Positions 1-13,100 of a stretch of 64,000 nucleotides of DNA are shown here, in pieces. Source of the stretch: Hippopus hippopus. Its lineage: Eukaryota > Mollusca > Bivalvia > Cardiida > Cardiidae. The stretch spans positions 38,734,129 through 38,798,128 of the forward strand of contig OX328109.1 of the NCBI GenBank assembly GCA_946811185.2, read 5' to 3'. Made by a program: the position numbers and the translations under genes. Numbering within the stretch: position 1 is the stretch's first letter; each line of letters starts with the position of its first letter. The notes beneath the pieces are model-generated. The model ran no database searches. It saw only the letters and a list, made by a program, of their open reading frames with translations, and was not told the DNA's origin.

Positions 1-164
1 TCTCTATTCCAACTGAAAATTATTGATGAAACTCTAGTCAAATTAAACATTGTAACATTGGAGACAGTTCACAGTGAATATGCAAATCTTCTGTGCATTA
101 TAAATAGCTTTCTCTTGCCATGACTCAACTGCTGGGATTTGTCTTGGTAGAAAAAGTTGTTCAA

Positions 165-245
165 AAAAAGAAAAAGTGCTTGTTACAAGCATTTTCTCTT
201 TTTCAAACAATATTTTTAGAAGCCTTTTTCTTCAAGGTTGCTAGA
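165..245 (+). mobile_element. TTAA MITE, degenerate core fragment
   Basis: Only the hairpin (AGTGCTTGTTACAAGCATTT) and the start of arm B are recognisable. Confidence 0.5.
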
Positions 246-278
246 ATGCAGGATAAATGATGGTAACAAATTAGACCT

Positions 279-304
279 CAAAAAAAAAAAAAAAAAAAAA
301 AAAA
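279..304. repeat. Poly(A) tract
   Basis: About 25 consecutive A after TC. It could be a retroelement tail or simple slippage; no element is recognised just upstream. Confidence 0.9.
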
Positions 305-472
305 GATGAATACCAAACTGCAAAAATTATGACATCTAATCATTACCTATGCTGTCTATTATCATGTACAACATAATGTCATACAGGCTTGATATCGCAG
401 CAACTCAGACTTTTCCACAGCCCAAACTAATCTGCTCTAAATGCTGGTCTTCTAGGGTCAAGGGATTTCTGT

Positions 473-702
473 TTAACACTTTACCACACTATCCCCAATT
501 ATAACAAATAGATGACAACAAAAAGTAGGGTTATGAAAACTTTGTGGGAAAAGGAGAAAATGCTGGTGACCAGCATTTTCTCCTTTTCTCACAATGTTTC
601 TACCCAATCAAAGACAAATTCCATGGTTTGAGCCATATTTAAATTATCTTCTGCTATTGCTCTCAAACAAGTTTACATGTTCGTCATATGGTAAAGAGTT
701 AA
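473..702 (-). mobile_element. TTAA MITE, near full length
   Basis: Both TTAA ends and the full hairpin (GCTGGTGACCAGC) are present. Arm B carries a small internal rearrangement. Confidence 0.85.
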
Positions 703-734
703 ACTTGGGATTGTTTTGTAAAGAGATATTTTAG

Positions 735-945
735 TTTAAACATATTCAATTTACATTGATTGAGAAACAAGTTCTTACAACTTACACTAATCTCTCTTGG
801 TTCTATTTCCTGGCAACTACACCAGTATTTGCGCCAAATGCGTAGGCCAATGATCAATGCCAAAGTGGAGATCCGCTCTCTGGTATCCAACTCGGGACCT
901 TACAGTTATGAGGCCGACGCTCTACCTCACAACCTGGGATACCAC
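735..945 (-). mobile_element. SINE-1, tRNA-derived
   Basis: Read on the minus strand, the head has a box-A-like GTGAGGTAGAGCGTCGGCC and a box-B-like GAGTTGGATACC, and the tail runs to GTTTAAACTAA. A 5'-truncated relative lies at 12038-12202. The tRNA origin is inferred from the promoter boxes. Confidence 0.7.
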
Positions 946-1015
946 TTGTGTTCAAGTGAAGAACTTGTATAGAGTTAAGGAAGTAGTGAGATCATAAGAG
1001 ACACATTTTACAAAC

Positions 1016-1155
1016 CTGGCCTTCAAAATCCCCTCGTAAGTGACCAACTGTTTCCAGAAGCCTGTATTTGGGTTGATAATGCTTCTTTTAGACTTGGTGA
1101 AATCATGGGCTTCCTCAAGGCTCCATTTAAATTCCTTCATCAAATAGGCAATAAC
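1016..1155 (-). CDS. SSH: Slingshot coding exon 13, end of phosphatase domain
   Basis: 140 nt coding VIAYLMKEFKWSLEEAHDFT, then KSKRSIINPNTGFWKQLVTY and EGILKA. It matches the M-K-E-F-x-W-x-L-E-x-A and R-S-I-x-x-P-N-x-G-F helices. Donor GTTTGT, phase 2. The next exon is beyond the left edge. Confidence 0.95.
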
Positions 1156-4100
1156 CTGTAAATCATACCAACCAATGCAGGAACGCTATTTGCAAAACTT
1201 TTTGTTGCTAGGCAACTGTAAACTTATATGTTGCATTCTCTGGGAAAAAGGGGGTTCAGGCATCTCTTTGATGCATTATACCTGGAAAGTCATCATAATT
1301 ATAATTACAGATCCAAGATATCCATTTTGTCTGACAACCAACTGAATCATGTGGTAGACAGATCATTTGACATGCAGAAAATTGATCACTAGCAAAAAGT
1401 TTCGGCCCAGATCAGCCTGCGCGGACTGCGTAGGCCGACATGGGTAGATACTTTTTGAAGACAATTAAATCCCCTTTACACAGCGCATGGCTCAAATGTA
1501 TTTAATATACCTTACAGAGTAACTCTAATTTTTGAGAAATCCATTCTTTCCTTCTACCAAGACAAAGTCTTGATTTTAAATTTTCTGGGCAAGAACTCAA
1601 TATTGCATGAATTAAAGTTAAAAAACCATGAGCCCAGAGCACAGTCAATGACCTGAATCAAAGTTTAAGCAATGACATTAGCATGTACCAAGCCAATCAG
1701 AACAGAGACAATAAGGTATACAACAGCCAATCATGGAGAAGGCTTTAACATATGACCATAGTGCTTGAGCCCCGCTGTGCGGGGGTGACAGAAAGAATAT
1801 TTCAAATACTTACAGTGGATGCAGATCGACTGATACCCATCTTACAATGTACCAACGTCTTACTTCCTCGTTTCCTGAAACAAAAACATATTTGTGTACA
1901 TACTGTGTCGAATCTCATTTATTGTAAAAAAAAAAAACTAGCATTATTTATAACTGCCTGTGCCTAAGTCTGCTTTCTGTGCCTCAATCTTTTTTCTTTA
2001 CCTCAGTCTATTTTCTGTGCATCAGTCTTTTTCTGTGCCTCAGTCTGTCATCTGTTTTTTTTCTGCCTCTGTCATCTGTTTTCTCTGCCTCAGTCTGGTT
2101 TCTGTGAATCAGTCAGTCATCTGTTTCTCTGTCTCAGTCTGTTTTCTGTGCCTTGGCCTATCATTTGTTTTCCCTGCCTCAGTTTGTCATCTGTTTTCTG
2201 TACCTCAGTCTGTCATATGTTTTCTGTGTCTCAGTCCATCATCTGTTTTCTGTGCCTCAGTCTGTCATCTGTTTACTGTGCCTCAGTGTGTCATCTATTT
2301 TCTGTGCCTCAGTCTGTAATCTGTTTTCTGTGCTTCAGTTTGTCATCAATTTTCTGTGCCTCAATCTGTCCTTTTTTTTTTGTGCCTGAGTCCAAGGGTC
2401 AGTATTTAGTAACCATTCTTAGCCTTATTCTTCAAGATTTTCCTAATTTGAAAGTAACACTTCTGAATTGCTGAACCAAACCGTTTAGCCAATCAGATGT
2501 TGTGTTACTTTCAAATTCAGAAAATTCTAGAGAAAAAGACTAAGAATGTTCCGTAGAATGGTTGGTAAATACAGACCCTGTTATCTGTGTTCTGTGCCAC
2601 AGTCTGTCATCTGTTTTCTGTGCCTCAATCTGTCACCTGTTTTCTATGCTTCAGTTCGTTATGTTTTCTATCAGTCAGTCTGTCATCTGTTTTCTATGCC
2701 TCAGGCTGTCATGAGTTTTCTATGCTTCAGTCTGTCATCAGTTTTCTTTGCATTGGTATGTCATCTGTTTTCTCTGCCTCAGTTTGTCATCTGTTTTCAC
2801 TGCCTCTGTCATCTATTTTCTGTGTCACAATCTGTCATCTGTTTTCACTGCCTCTGTCATCTATTTTCTGTGTCACAATCTGTCATCTGTTTTCACTGCC
2901 TCTGTCATCTATTTTCTGTACGTCTGTCATCTGTTTTCTCTGACTCAGTCTGTGATCTGTTTTCACTGCTGTCATCTATTTTCTGTACCTCAGTCTGTTC
3001 ATATGTCTTCTCTGCCTCTGTCACCTGTTTTCTCTGCCTCAGTCTGTCATCTGTTTTCACTGCCTCTGTCGTCCATTTTCTGTACCTCAGTCTGTCATAT
3101 GTTTTCACTGCCTCTGTCATCTATTTCCTGTACCTCAAGCTGTCATCTGTTTTCTCTGCTTCAGCCTGATATCTGTTTTCTATGCTTTAGTCAGTCATCT
3201 CTTTTCTCTGCCCTTGCCATTTATTTTCTGTGCCTCAGTCCATTGTCTGTTGCCTGTGCCTCAGTCTGTTATTTTCTTCTGAGCCTCAGTCATCTGTTGT
3301 CTCTGCCCCTGCCATCTATTTTCTGTGCCTCAATCTGACACCCATTTTCTATGCTTCAATCTCTCATCTGTTTTTTTTTTTCTTCCTCAGTCAGATTTCT
3401 GTGCCTCGGTTGGTCATCTATTTTTTCTGTCTCAGTCCATCTTCTCTGCCCCCTTTGGTCATCTGTTTTCCATGTCTTTATCTGTCATATATTTTCTGTG
3501 CCCAAGTCTGCCTTAGTCTTTCTTCTGTTTTATTCTGCTCTAGCTTAGCAAATGTTAACTTCATCTTACTTAATTGTCTGGTTTATGTAGCAATGCATTT
3601 CTTATGAATAAATTCTTTTTTGAGTTCAAAGGGCACAGTAGATAGCTGAACAATCCTGAATTAGCTCAGTGTTATTCAAATGATGATTTCTGTCTTCGAT
3701 AGACTAGAAAACATAGTTCTTCGACAGACTAGAAAACATTGTAAGAAAGGGAAAAATGCTGGTACCAGCATTTCTCCTTTTCTCACTATTTTCAAAAGCT
3801 ATCTTCATCAGGGTCTTTATAACTCGAGATTGTCAGATAAAGGGTTAAAAAAATTCTATTAGTACCTACAATATAGGTGTAAGAGAAGACTAAAGCGATT
3901 CAGATATGAACATTCACCCACATATCTGAAGCTAAAGATAGGCAGGTATAAATATAGTGCATTCATCCTATATAAACAGTCAACCAATAGAGAACTAAAT
4001 CAAATGAACCCTTACATGAGGAAAAGCGGCCACTATATTGCAATGTCTGGCTTGTTTTTGCTTGTATATGTTACAGACTAACAACGTAAATCAAAGATCA

Positions 4101-7100
4101 TACTGCATGTTTTTCTGCCGTCTGCTCTTGATGTACACTTGCTGCAATAAGCAATATTGTGAAAGGCAGTCTAATGGGTCTGTGTCAACAGCCTTACCTG
4201 GCTTTATTGATGAACTTATGTGTATCTTCCCAGTACTTCAGCAGATCTGATTGTTCAACGTCCCACTCTCGTACATTCATGTAATGTAAAATGCCAGTGA
4301 AGAAGTTGTCAATCTCACGACTGATGTTCAAAATGTACTGGACGCTAGAAAACAAAGAATATTTAACTCTTACTACACAGCAAAATTTATTCACATCCAC
4401 ATCGTAAGCATTTGCAGATGACAATTAAAATGTGTTTCACCCTTTACCACACAATCCTGACTTTTAACGACTTTGGAGAAGAAGCCTTTTAAAAAACGTT
4501 ATTGGAAAAGGAGAAAATGCTGGTAACCATTATTTTGAATTTGGAGAAGACTAAAATTTTGTTGTTTGGTAAAGAGGTAAAACAATGAGGTTTGTTTTTG
4601 TAAGGGTAGGAGACATTGCAGGAAATAGAAAATGTGATGGTAATCAGCATTTTCTTCTTTTCCAACAATGTTGTCTTATCTCTAAATGAAAACTCCAATT
4701 ATTTGAGAAACATTTTATTTGTCATCTGCAAATGCTTTCTATTTGTCAAGTCAGCAACTTTGTTGTCTAGTAAAGGGTTAATCATAATCTCTTTGCGGGC
4801 TAATATTTCATTCAAGTCAGGGAGACAGACAAGAATATTGCATTTGCCACCTGTTTTGCCAATAAATGTTCATCTCTTACCAAACGATAAAATTTTGGCC
4901 TGGACCAAATCCAAAAAATTTGCAGAAGACAAATTAGACTTTGCTAAAATGATTATCTCTGTCTCTGGTAGGGTAGAAAACGATGTGGGAAAAGGAGAAA
5001 ATGCTGGTTACCAGCAATGTTTTCAAAAGCCTTTTATTTCAGAGTTGTTTTAAGTCAGGATTGTGTGGTAAAGATTTAAAAAGAAGAATTCTACAAAGCA
5101 AATCCAAAGATCTTGATAAACTCTCCAAAATACCAGCTTTGCACCTAAGTCAATAAAGAAAAAAGAAAAATTTTGACAGGTATTTTGTGATTGTTCTCTC
5201 TTGTACACAAATTTTGTACAAAAAAAAAAAAAGGCAGAAATATGATTTACAATTTAAAAAAAAATGAACCTTGCTCACCCATTTTGCTGTAGTTCTTCCA
5301 AATTGGAAGCATTCCATTCTGAACCCAAGTACAGGTAATCCAGTATCTTTGTAGGTGCATCCATCTGACCCATAATCTCAAACATCTGTAAATCTAAAAT
5401 CCCTTTGTACTTCATTAAGTCCATCTCTAACTTCTTCTCAAGGACCTCACGCACCTACAATAATAAGTTTTATTAACCCTTTACTGCCTAGCCCTGGTAG
5501 CTCCGTCTGTAGCATACAGGACTTGAGAACAGGTCGCTGGTTCGATTGGCTCAGCTGGGCCAATTTCTGTCAAAAGATTGATGATAGTCATTGCGACAGG
5601 ATTTATTCCTCTCACCGCTGACTATTGTTTCAACAATGGTTATGTGGGAAAGCAGCCAGTTGCTTTGAAAGAATACTGTGTGCAGTACTGGTAAAAGAAA
5701 CCTCACGAAAGCATGGATAGGAGCTCTAGCCACCCTGATATAACTGAAATTATGTTGAAGTGGTATTAACCCTTTACCAAACAATCACTGGTTTTTACGA
5801 CCCTGAGATAGAAACCTTTTGAAAACATTGTTGGAAAAGGAGAAAATGTTGATAACCAGCATTTTCTCCTTTTCCCACAATGTTTTCTACTCTGCTGGAA
5901 ACAAATTTCAATTTTTGGGTTACGTTTATTTTGTCATCTGCAAGTGCTTTCAATTTAGACCAGTCTAAAATTTTGTCGTTTGGTAAAGAGTTAAATACCA
6001 AACAATCAACCAACAAATCTAAACCCTTTACCACACAATTCTGAGATTTAACCAATGGAAGGGAAATGATATTTGAAAACGCTATTGGAAAAGGACAGAC
6101 TGTCAGTGTTTGTTTGATTTTTAATGAAGTCTTAAAATTTTTTTTAGTTATATTGCCATGGCCAGTGCATCTATCCATGCTTTGCTGGAGTTTCTATCAC
6201 CAGTACTTTCTCCTATTCCCATAAAAATCCCATCATTTAACTCTTTACCAAACAATAAAATTTTTTACTGGTCGGAACTGAAAGCAATTGCAGACGAGAA
6301 TTTCTATGTGGCCCAAATTTGTTCTTGATAGGGTAGAAAACACTGTGGAAGCAGAAAATGCTAGTGAGTAATATTTTCTCTTTTCCCACAATGTTTTCAA
6401 AGAACTCTTTCTCAGGGTCATTAAAAGTCAGGATTATGTGATAAAGGTTAAGTCTTTACCAGATGAAAAAATTTTGTACTCATTCATATCGAAAGCATAT
6501 GCAGACGACAAATTAAAAGTAGCTCAAATGATGGAACAGTCTTTGAAAGGGTTGGAAAACATTGTAAAGCTTTCTTTATCAGGGTCATTAAAAGTTGGGA
6601 TCCTTTGGTAAAGAGTTGGAGGAGATGGCCATTAACACAGAGTTTATGATACTTACATATCGACATGTCACCTCCTCAAGGTCCACTGTCATCATCACAA
6701 GCTTTAACTCTGTCTTCAGCATTCTGTAAAACTCTTCCTCACTGAAAAGTAAAAAAGAGCCCTATGTGGGTCGTTGGTAAAGTGTAGGACTCGTTACCTT
6801 GAAGCCCCTGATTCAAGCCTCACTGAACCATCTGGATTTTTCTGTGGGAGTGTCCTGTGGCAAGACAGGTCAGAGCCCTAGCCTAGTACTAGTGGAATCT
6901 AAGAAATACATGAATAAGTGAGCTGTTGCCATGATATGACTGAAATAATGTTCAAAAAGGCATAAAACACCATTCAATCAACCAATATGACAAGTAAAAA
7001 ATTTACATTTTTAGATACCAAGGAGATTTTCCAAGCCTCTTTTTTTTTTTCCTTGGTGCCTGGAGTCCTTAAAAGGGGAAAGATATACATATGTATGTGT

Positions 7101-10100
7101 AAATCCATCAATTTTTGAAATTTAGACAATCACTGTTGCTATGGGAAACCAATTTTAAAGTAAACTTAAAGTGAAAATAAAAGGAAATTGCAAACAATCT
7201 TTACATATGAAAGAGCAGCATATGAAAAAGGAATTTCATTTGGTATTTCTTTTAAGTGATATGAAGCTGTTATTTTGAAATTTTGTACCAGAATTTCACA
7301 AAGACTTCTGGGACTATTACAATCATGCTGAAATCCCTTTGCTTGATATATTTAGTGACACTTCATTTTTGGAGGCCATAAAGAACCTAGAGGTAAATAT
7401 AAACAGCTTGGTGCAGCTGTGAGTACTATCTCCCCCTATCCTCTCTAAAATGACCGAAAAACTTCAATCATTAAAAGAACATACAGTTTTTCATGCCAAG
7501 AAAATAAGAAAGGAATAATGAAGATTATAATGAAATATCAAGTATAAGAATGCTACATTTTTCTCACAATAGTGATAAAGAAAATCTTAGGAGGAAGTGA
7601 AGCAGAAAGTATTCCATGTAAGACTGGAGGTACAATGCTTTATTTCAATAAAGTTGCAGAAGTATCATTTAACTCTTTACCACAAAAGCAAAATGTAGAC
7701 TTTACCAAATCATAAGCATTTTCAGACAACAATATCAATGTGTCTCCAATAGTGGAAGTTGTCTCTGATAAGGAGAAAATGCTGGTTATCAGCCTCTTCT
7801 CCTTTTCCCACAATGTTTTCAAAAGTCTACTTCCTAAAGGTTGTTACATGTTGGGATTGTGTGGTAAAGGGCTAAAGTGCTTCCTTTAGCTCTACATAAG
7901 AAAAATCAATCACAAGAGCACTTTGGTTTTCCAGTTAATTCTACCTGGTTTTTTTTTGGCAAAGATATGGATAATATCAAATCAGAAACACCATCAAAAC
8001 TAGCTCCTTTTAATGCTGCATGGAGGCTGCCATACTGAGATATTACTCTCCTAAAATTGTGGATTTTCATTGGCTGTTTTCAAGAAACTCTCATGAAGTT
8101 GTATACAGTATAAACTGTTAAGACACATACAATGTATCTGTTCACTTTAGATTATCAGTATTATTTCGTTGTTTCAAGCTAAGTCATCAAGTAATCCTCA
8201 AATGAAAGTTGTGCACCATTTCTGAAATTTTGAATTCCAACTGAAAGATTGCTAGATGATGACAACAATTGATTTCTTGCTACAACTTTGAAAATGATGT
8301 TACTTTTCACAAATGAGATCAAAATTTAATATATAAACTCTTTTCTCCCTGTTTGTAACTAATCAAGCGCATGAAATAATAAATCCATGACATAATAAAA
8401 ACACAGCCACATAGTCAATACAACCAAAAACAATGTCTCTATTTTACAATAACATGAGGAAATCTCTTAACTCTTTACCACACAATCCCGACTTTTAACG
8501 ACCCTGAAAAAGAGGCCTTTTGAAAACATTGTGGGAAAAGGAGAAAATGCTGGTAACCAGCATTTTCTCCTTTTCCCACAATGTTTTCTACTCTTCCCAA
8601 AACAAATTTTAATTTTTCAGTCACATTTATTTTGTCGTCTGCAAATGCTTTCAATTTGGACCGGTCTAAAATTTTCTCGTGTGGTAAAGGGTTAAATATG
8701 GAAAGCAAAACATGAAATAAGTATGAACCATTCCAGTACTGCTGGATACTGTCTATCCAGAACAGATAACGTATACTGTGTCTACATGCCATGAAAACGA
8801 ATCAAAAGGAAATGAGCCATACTCCGGGAAAAGGGGGCTTGATGCATCTCCATGATGAATGATAACAAGCAAATCATCACATAACCCTTTACCACACAAT
8901 CCCGACTTTTAACGACCCTGTGAAAGAAGCCTTATGAAAACATTGCAGGAAAAGGATAAAATGCTGGTAGCCAGCATTTTCTCCTTTTCCCACAATGTTT
9001 TCTACCCTTCCCAAAACAAATTTTGATTCTTCAGTCACCTTTGTTTTGTCGTCTGCAAATGCTTTCAATTTGGACCAGTCTAAAATTTTGTCGTTTGGTA
9101 AAGAGTTAATAATGGATCCATAAAATCCAGTTTGTCTAACAACCGACTGAATCATGAGGTACACTGGTCCTTTGACATTCAGAAAATTGACCATTAGCAA
9201 AAAGTTTTGACTCAGGTCAGCCTGCGTGGACTGTGCAGGCTGACCTGGGTCGATTCCTTTCTGCAGATGCATTAAGCCCCCTTTTCACAGAGCAGGACTG
9301 AAATATAATTGTGTAAAGCAAGTTATGCAAAAGGAATAGATTAAGATCAGACTGCATAAAAAAAGTAGATTGATCTGGGTTCTAGACCCTCTGCTACTCA
9401 AATTCACTGTTTCTTGCGTTTTAGGCCTTGAAAAAATACCAGACTCTACCAAACCCTTTATCAAACAATCCTGTTTTTTAACCGTTTACTCCACAGATAC
9501 TCATTTTGACGCATCAAGAACAGACAGCTTTTGAAAACATTGTGGGAAAAGGAGAAACTGCTCGTAATGAGCAGTTTCTCCTTTTTCCACAATGTTTTCT
9601 ACTCTATCAGATATCTGTATCTCCATTTGTCCACATTTTTGACATCGTATCTTTTTTTGCTGTTGAACTGGAAGAGTCTAAAATTGGCATATCAGGTAAA
9701 GGGTTAATAACCCTGAAATAGAAGGCTTTTAAAAACTTTGTAGAAAAAGGAAACAATGCTGGCAACCAGAATTTTCTATCAAGCAATGTTTCAAACCATT
9801 TCAAGCCAGAAACCACCTTTTGAAGTACATGTATACTGACTTTGACATGTGCAACTGCTTCAAATTCGGTCAAGTCTAAAATTCTGTCATTTTCAAAAGG
9901 AGCCTAGAGAATTGCATACATAGTTTCAGAAGAGCATTTGGACAGTAATATCAAAATACTAAGCAATATAGTGGTTTGTCTTCTATACCTAACTGGTTCA
10001 AGTGTTTTAGGCCGCATGTACATGGCAAAACTGTCCGACATAGATCTGTGAAGATTTCTCCTAAATATTCGAAAAGTCAACCCAAAAAATAGACTAGATC

Positions 10101-13100
10101 TATTTCAAGTCAAACAAATAGGCATAACTAGGTCACTGTGTTTATTTGGTGTTTCACTCAGTTTAACATAGTACCGGTACGGCACAGTCCTGAGTTTAAT
10201 GACCTTGAGGTAGAAGGCTGTCGAAAACATTGTGTGAAAAAGAGAAAATACTAGTGACAAGCATTTTCTCCTTTTTTCGCAATGTTTTCTACCCTTTCTA
10301 AAGAAATTCCAATATTCCTGCCAGATTTAATTAGTCATCTGCAAGTGCTTTGGATTCGGGCATGTCTGAATTTTTTTCATATGGAATGTATGTTATGATA
10401 TATGTTATGTTAATCCTCTATTACACAATCCTGAGTTACAATCCTAGAGAAGTTTGAAAGATTGCTGAAAAGGAGCATTTTCTTCTTTTCCCACTATGTT
10501 TTCAAACCCTCCAAGAGACAGGTTTTTTTGTAATCTGCAAATGCTTTCAATTTGGACAAATCAACAATTTTGTTCTTCGGGTATGAGTAAACACATGTAG
10601 TGTTGAATAAATGAATGGACATTCTTAGTACTAAAGATAAAAATGTTGCAATTTTAACCTTTGTCGAACAACAACTACGAGACTTTTCCAATTACAAAAC
10701 TTCTACGGACTACAAATTTGCACTTAGTGCAAAAGGTCTCTGACAGGGTAGAAAACATTATGGGAAAAAGGAGAAAATGCTTGTTACCCTTCTTACATTT
10801 CTCCCTTATCCACAATGTTTTCATAAGCCTTCTTTCTCAAGCATGTTAAAACTCCAGATTGTCTGGTAAAGGGTTAACCATACTGAGGAAAAAGGCGTTT
10901 GAAAACATTGTGCAAAATGTGCTCATCACTTTCTGTTGCAGAGAGTACCTTTAACTTTCAAATAACTGGAAATAAGTGTATATTTATATACATAAAGACA
11001 ACATTGATAAATATGGCTATTATCATTAACTTTTTACCACACAATCCCGACTTTTAACGACCACTTAAAGAGAAGGCTTTGGAAAACATTGTGGGAAAAG
11101 GAGAAAATGCTGGCAACCAGCATTTTCTCCTTTTCCCACAATGTTTTCTACCCTATCAATGGCAGAAATCATAATTTTAGCAACATTTTACTTGTCGTCT
11201 GCAAGTGCTTTCAAATTGGATGAGTCCAGAATTTTGTCATGTGGTAACGGGTTAAGGGTTGCAAAGAGTACATGAGACCCACTTCTACAATGATTCTGAA
11301 TTGGTAAAATTCATGATTGTAAAAACACAAAATCCATTAATCCATTGTGGCAATCAATAACGTATGTTTATTAGAATACAACTTGGTTTTCTAAACAAGA
11401 CACTAGTTTAAGACAAAGTGTTTTTTAATAAGCTTGAAGTTCTTACTTAAAAGAAAGTAGTATCTCAAGATTATCTTTCATTATCAATTCCTTTCAATTG
11501 ATTGAAAATTAAGTAGATTTGAACAAAGTTATTTTCAACAAGCAAGAAATATTTCACCAGTGCTGAATGCTATACCACACTCTGAATTTTTTGGTAACAA
11601 TGCTGCTGAATTTCAGCTTTGGCAGAACACTGCTTTTTGCAAAACCTTCCTATATACAGGTAAATTTCTTCCAAATTTTCAAATTGGGGGACAGAAAACT
11701 TGGCCTCTTAATACAGATAGGTTCCTAAATTGGGATAGGCACTAAGAGAAGTCGGAGTGTATGCATGTTTTTCAGGCGGAATTCTTGTAGTTGAAAAATG
11801 CATACTTGACAACAGGTCCTGTATTCGAAGTCCACTCTACAAAAAGCTGTTAACAAAATGCAGGTATTTTCTAAATTTTTCAAAGTAACAGATTTTCTGA
11901 TTGGCTTAACCAAATATGCTACTCTCTAGCAAAAGGGGGCTTAATGCATCTCCATGATGCATTATATTACACCAGTCATCATACAACTACGAATCCATCA
12001 AATCCATTTTGTCACACAACTGACGGGATCATGAGGTTTAGTTTAAACATATTTATTTTACAATGATTGAGAAACAAGTTGTTACAACTTATACTAATCT
12101 CTCTTGATTCTGCTTCCTGGGAACTACACCAGTACTCGCATCGAATGTGTGGGCCAAATGAAAAATCCCAAAGTTGACATCCGCTCCTGGGTATCAAACT
12201 CAGGATCATGAGGTAGACTGGTCTTTTGACATGCTGAAAATTTAAAGATAGCAAAAAGTTTCAGCCCATGTCAGCCTGCAAGGACTGCTCTGACTGGGTT
12301 GATACTTTTTGCAGATGCATAAAGCCCCCTTTTCACAGAGTAAGGCTCAAATAGTTAAGCTACCCAGGGTTTGATTTAGCCAACCAGAAATTGTGTTACT
12401 CTCAAAATTCACATCTGGACTAAGAATGTTCCTGAGAATGGTTGCCAAATATGGGCCTAGAATTTGGACAACTAAATTGTACACATTAGGCTTACAGATA
12501 AGCCACAGGCACTGGTTTGTAACGACACCAATCATGTAAGCTATAAATTTAGTGATCATGAAATTCATTACTCACCCATCTGCATCTTTATCAAATTTGT
12601 TTGATTTAAATCTATAACTGGAGTCAATATCTGCCAAAACATTCCTGAAAAAGTGAAATAATTTGAGTTTGTTTTATTTTGTTTGTTTATTTGTTTTAAT
12701 CTTTACCAAACAATCTCATGTTTTAACTCTTTACCAAACAATCCAGACTTTTAACGACCCTGAGAAAGAAGTCTTTTGAAAACATTCTGGGAAAAGGAGA
12801 AAATGATGGTAACCAGCATTTTCTCCTTTTACCACAATGTTTTCTACCCTTCCCAAACCAAATTTCAATTTTTCAGTCACATTTATGTTGTCGTCTGCAA
12901 ATGCTTTGAATTTGGACTAGTCTAAAATTATGTCGTTTGGTAAAGAGTTAAATCTTTACTAGAAGACAAAATTTTGGACTTGTCAAAATTCAAAGCATTT
13001 GCAGGTGTCAACTTAACCCTTTACCAAACAATCCCGGGCTTTAACAACTGTGGGAAAGAAGCCCTTTGAAAACATTGTAGGAAAAGGAGAAAATGCTGGT

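Noticed and set aside
1204..1216. GTTGCTAGGCAAC as a second RFX X-box
   Set aside because: It matches the consensus but lies in a Slingshot intron next to a transposon, far from any start site, so chance is more likely.
1960..3338. Overlapping plus-strand frames of 108-207 codons rich in SVICFLCL repeats, looking like a membrane or repeat protein
   Set aside because: They come from a 24-bp minisatellite inside a Slingshot intron. Several frames are open at once, there are no splice sites, and a MITE splits them.
4194..4424. 76-codon minus-strand frame as an independent small gene
   Set aside because: Its conserved part is Slingshot exon 11 (4344-4198). The rest is intron.
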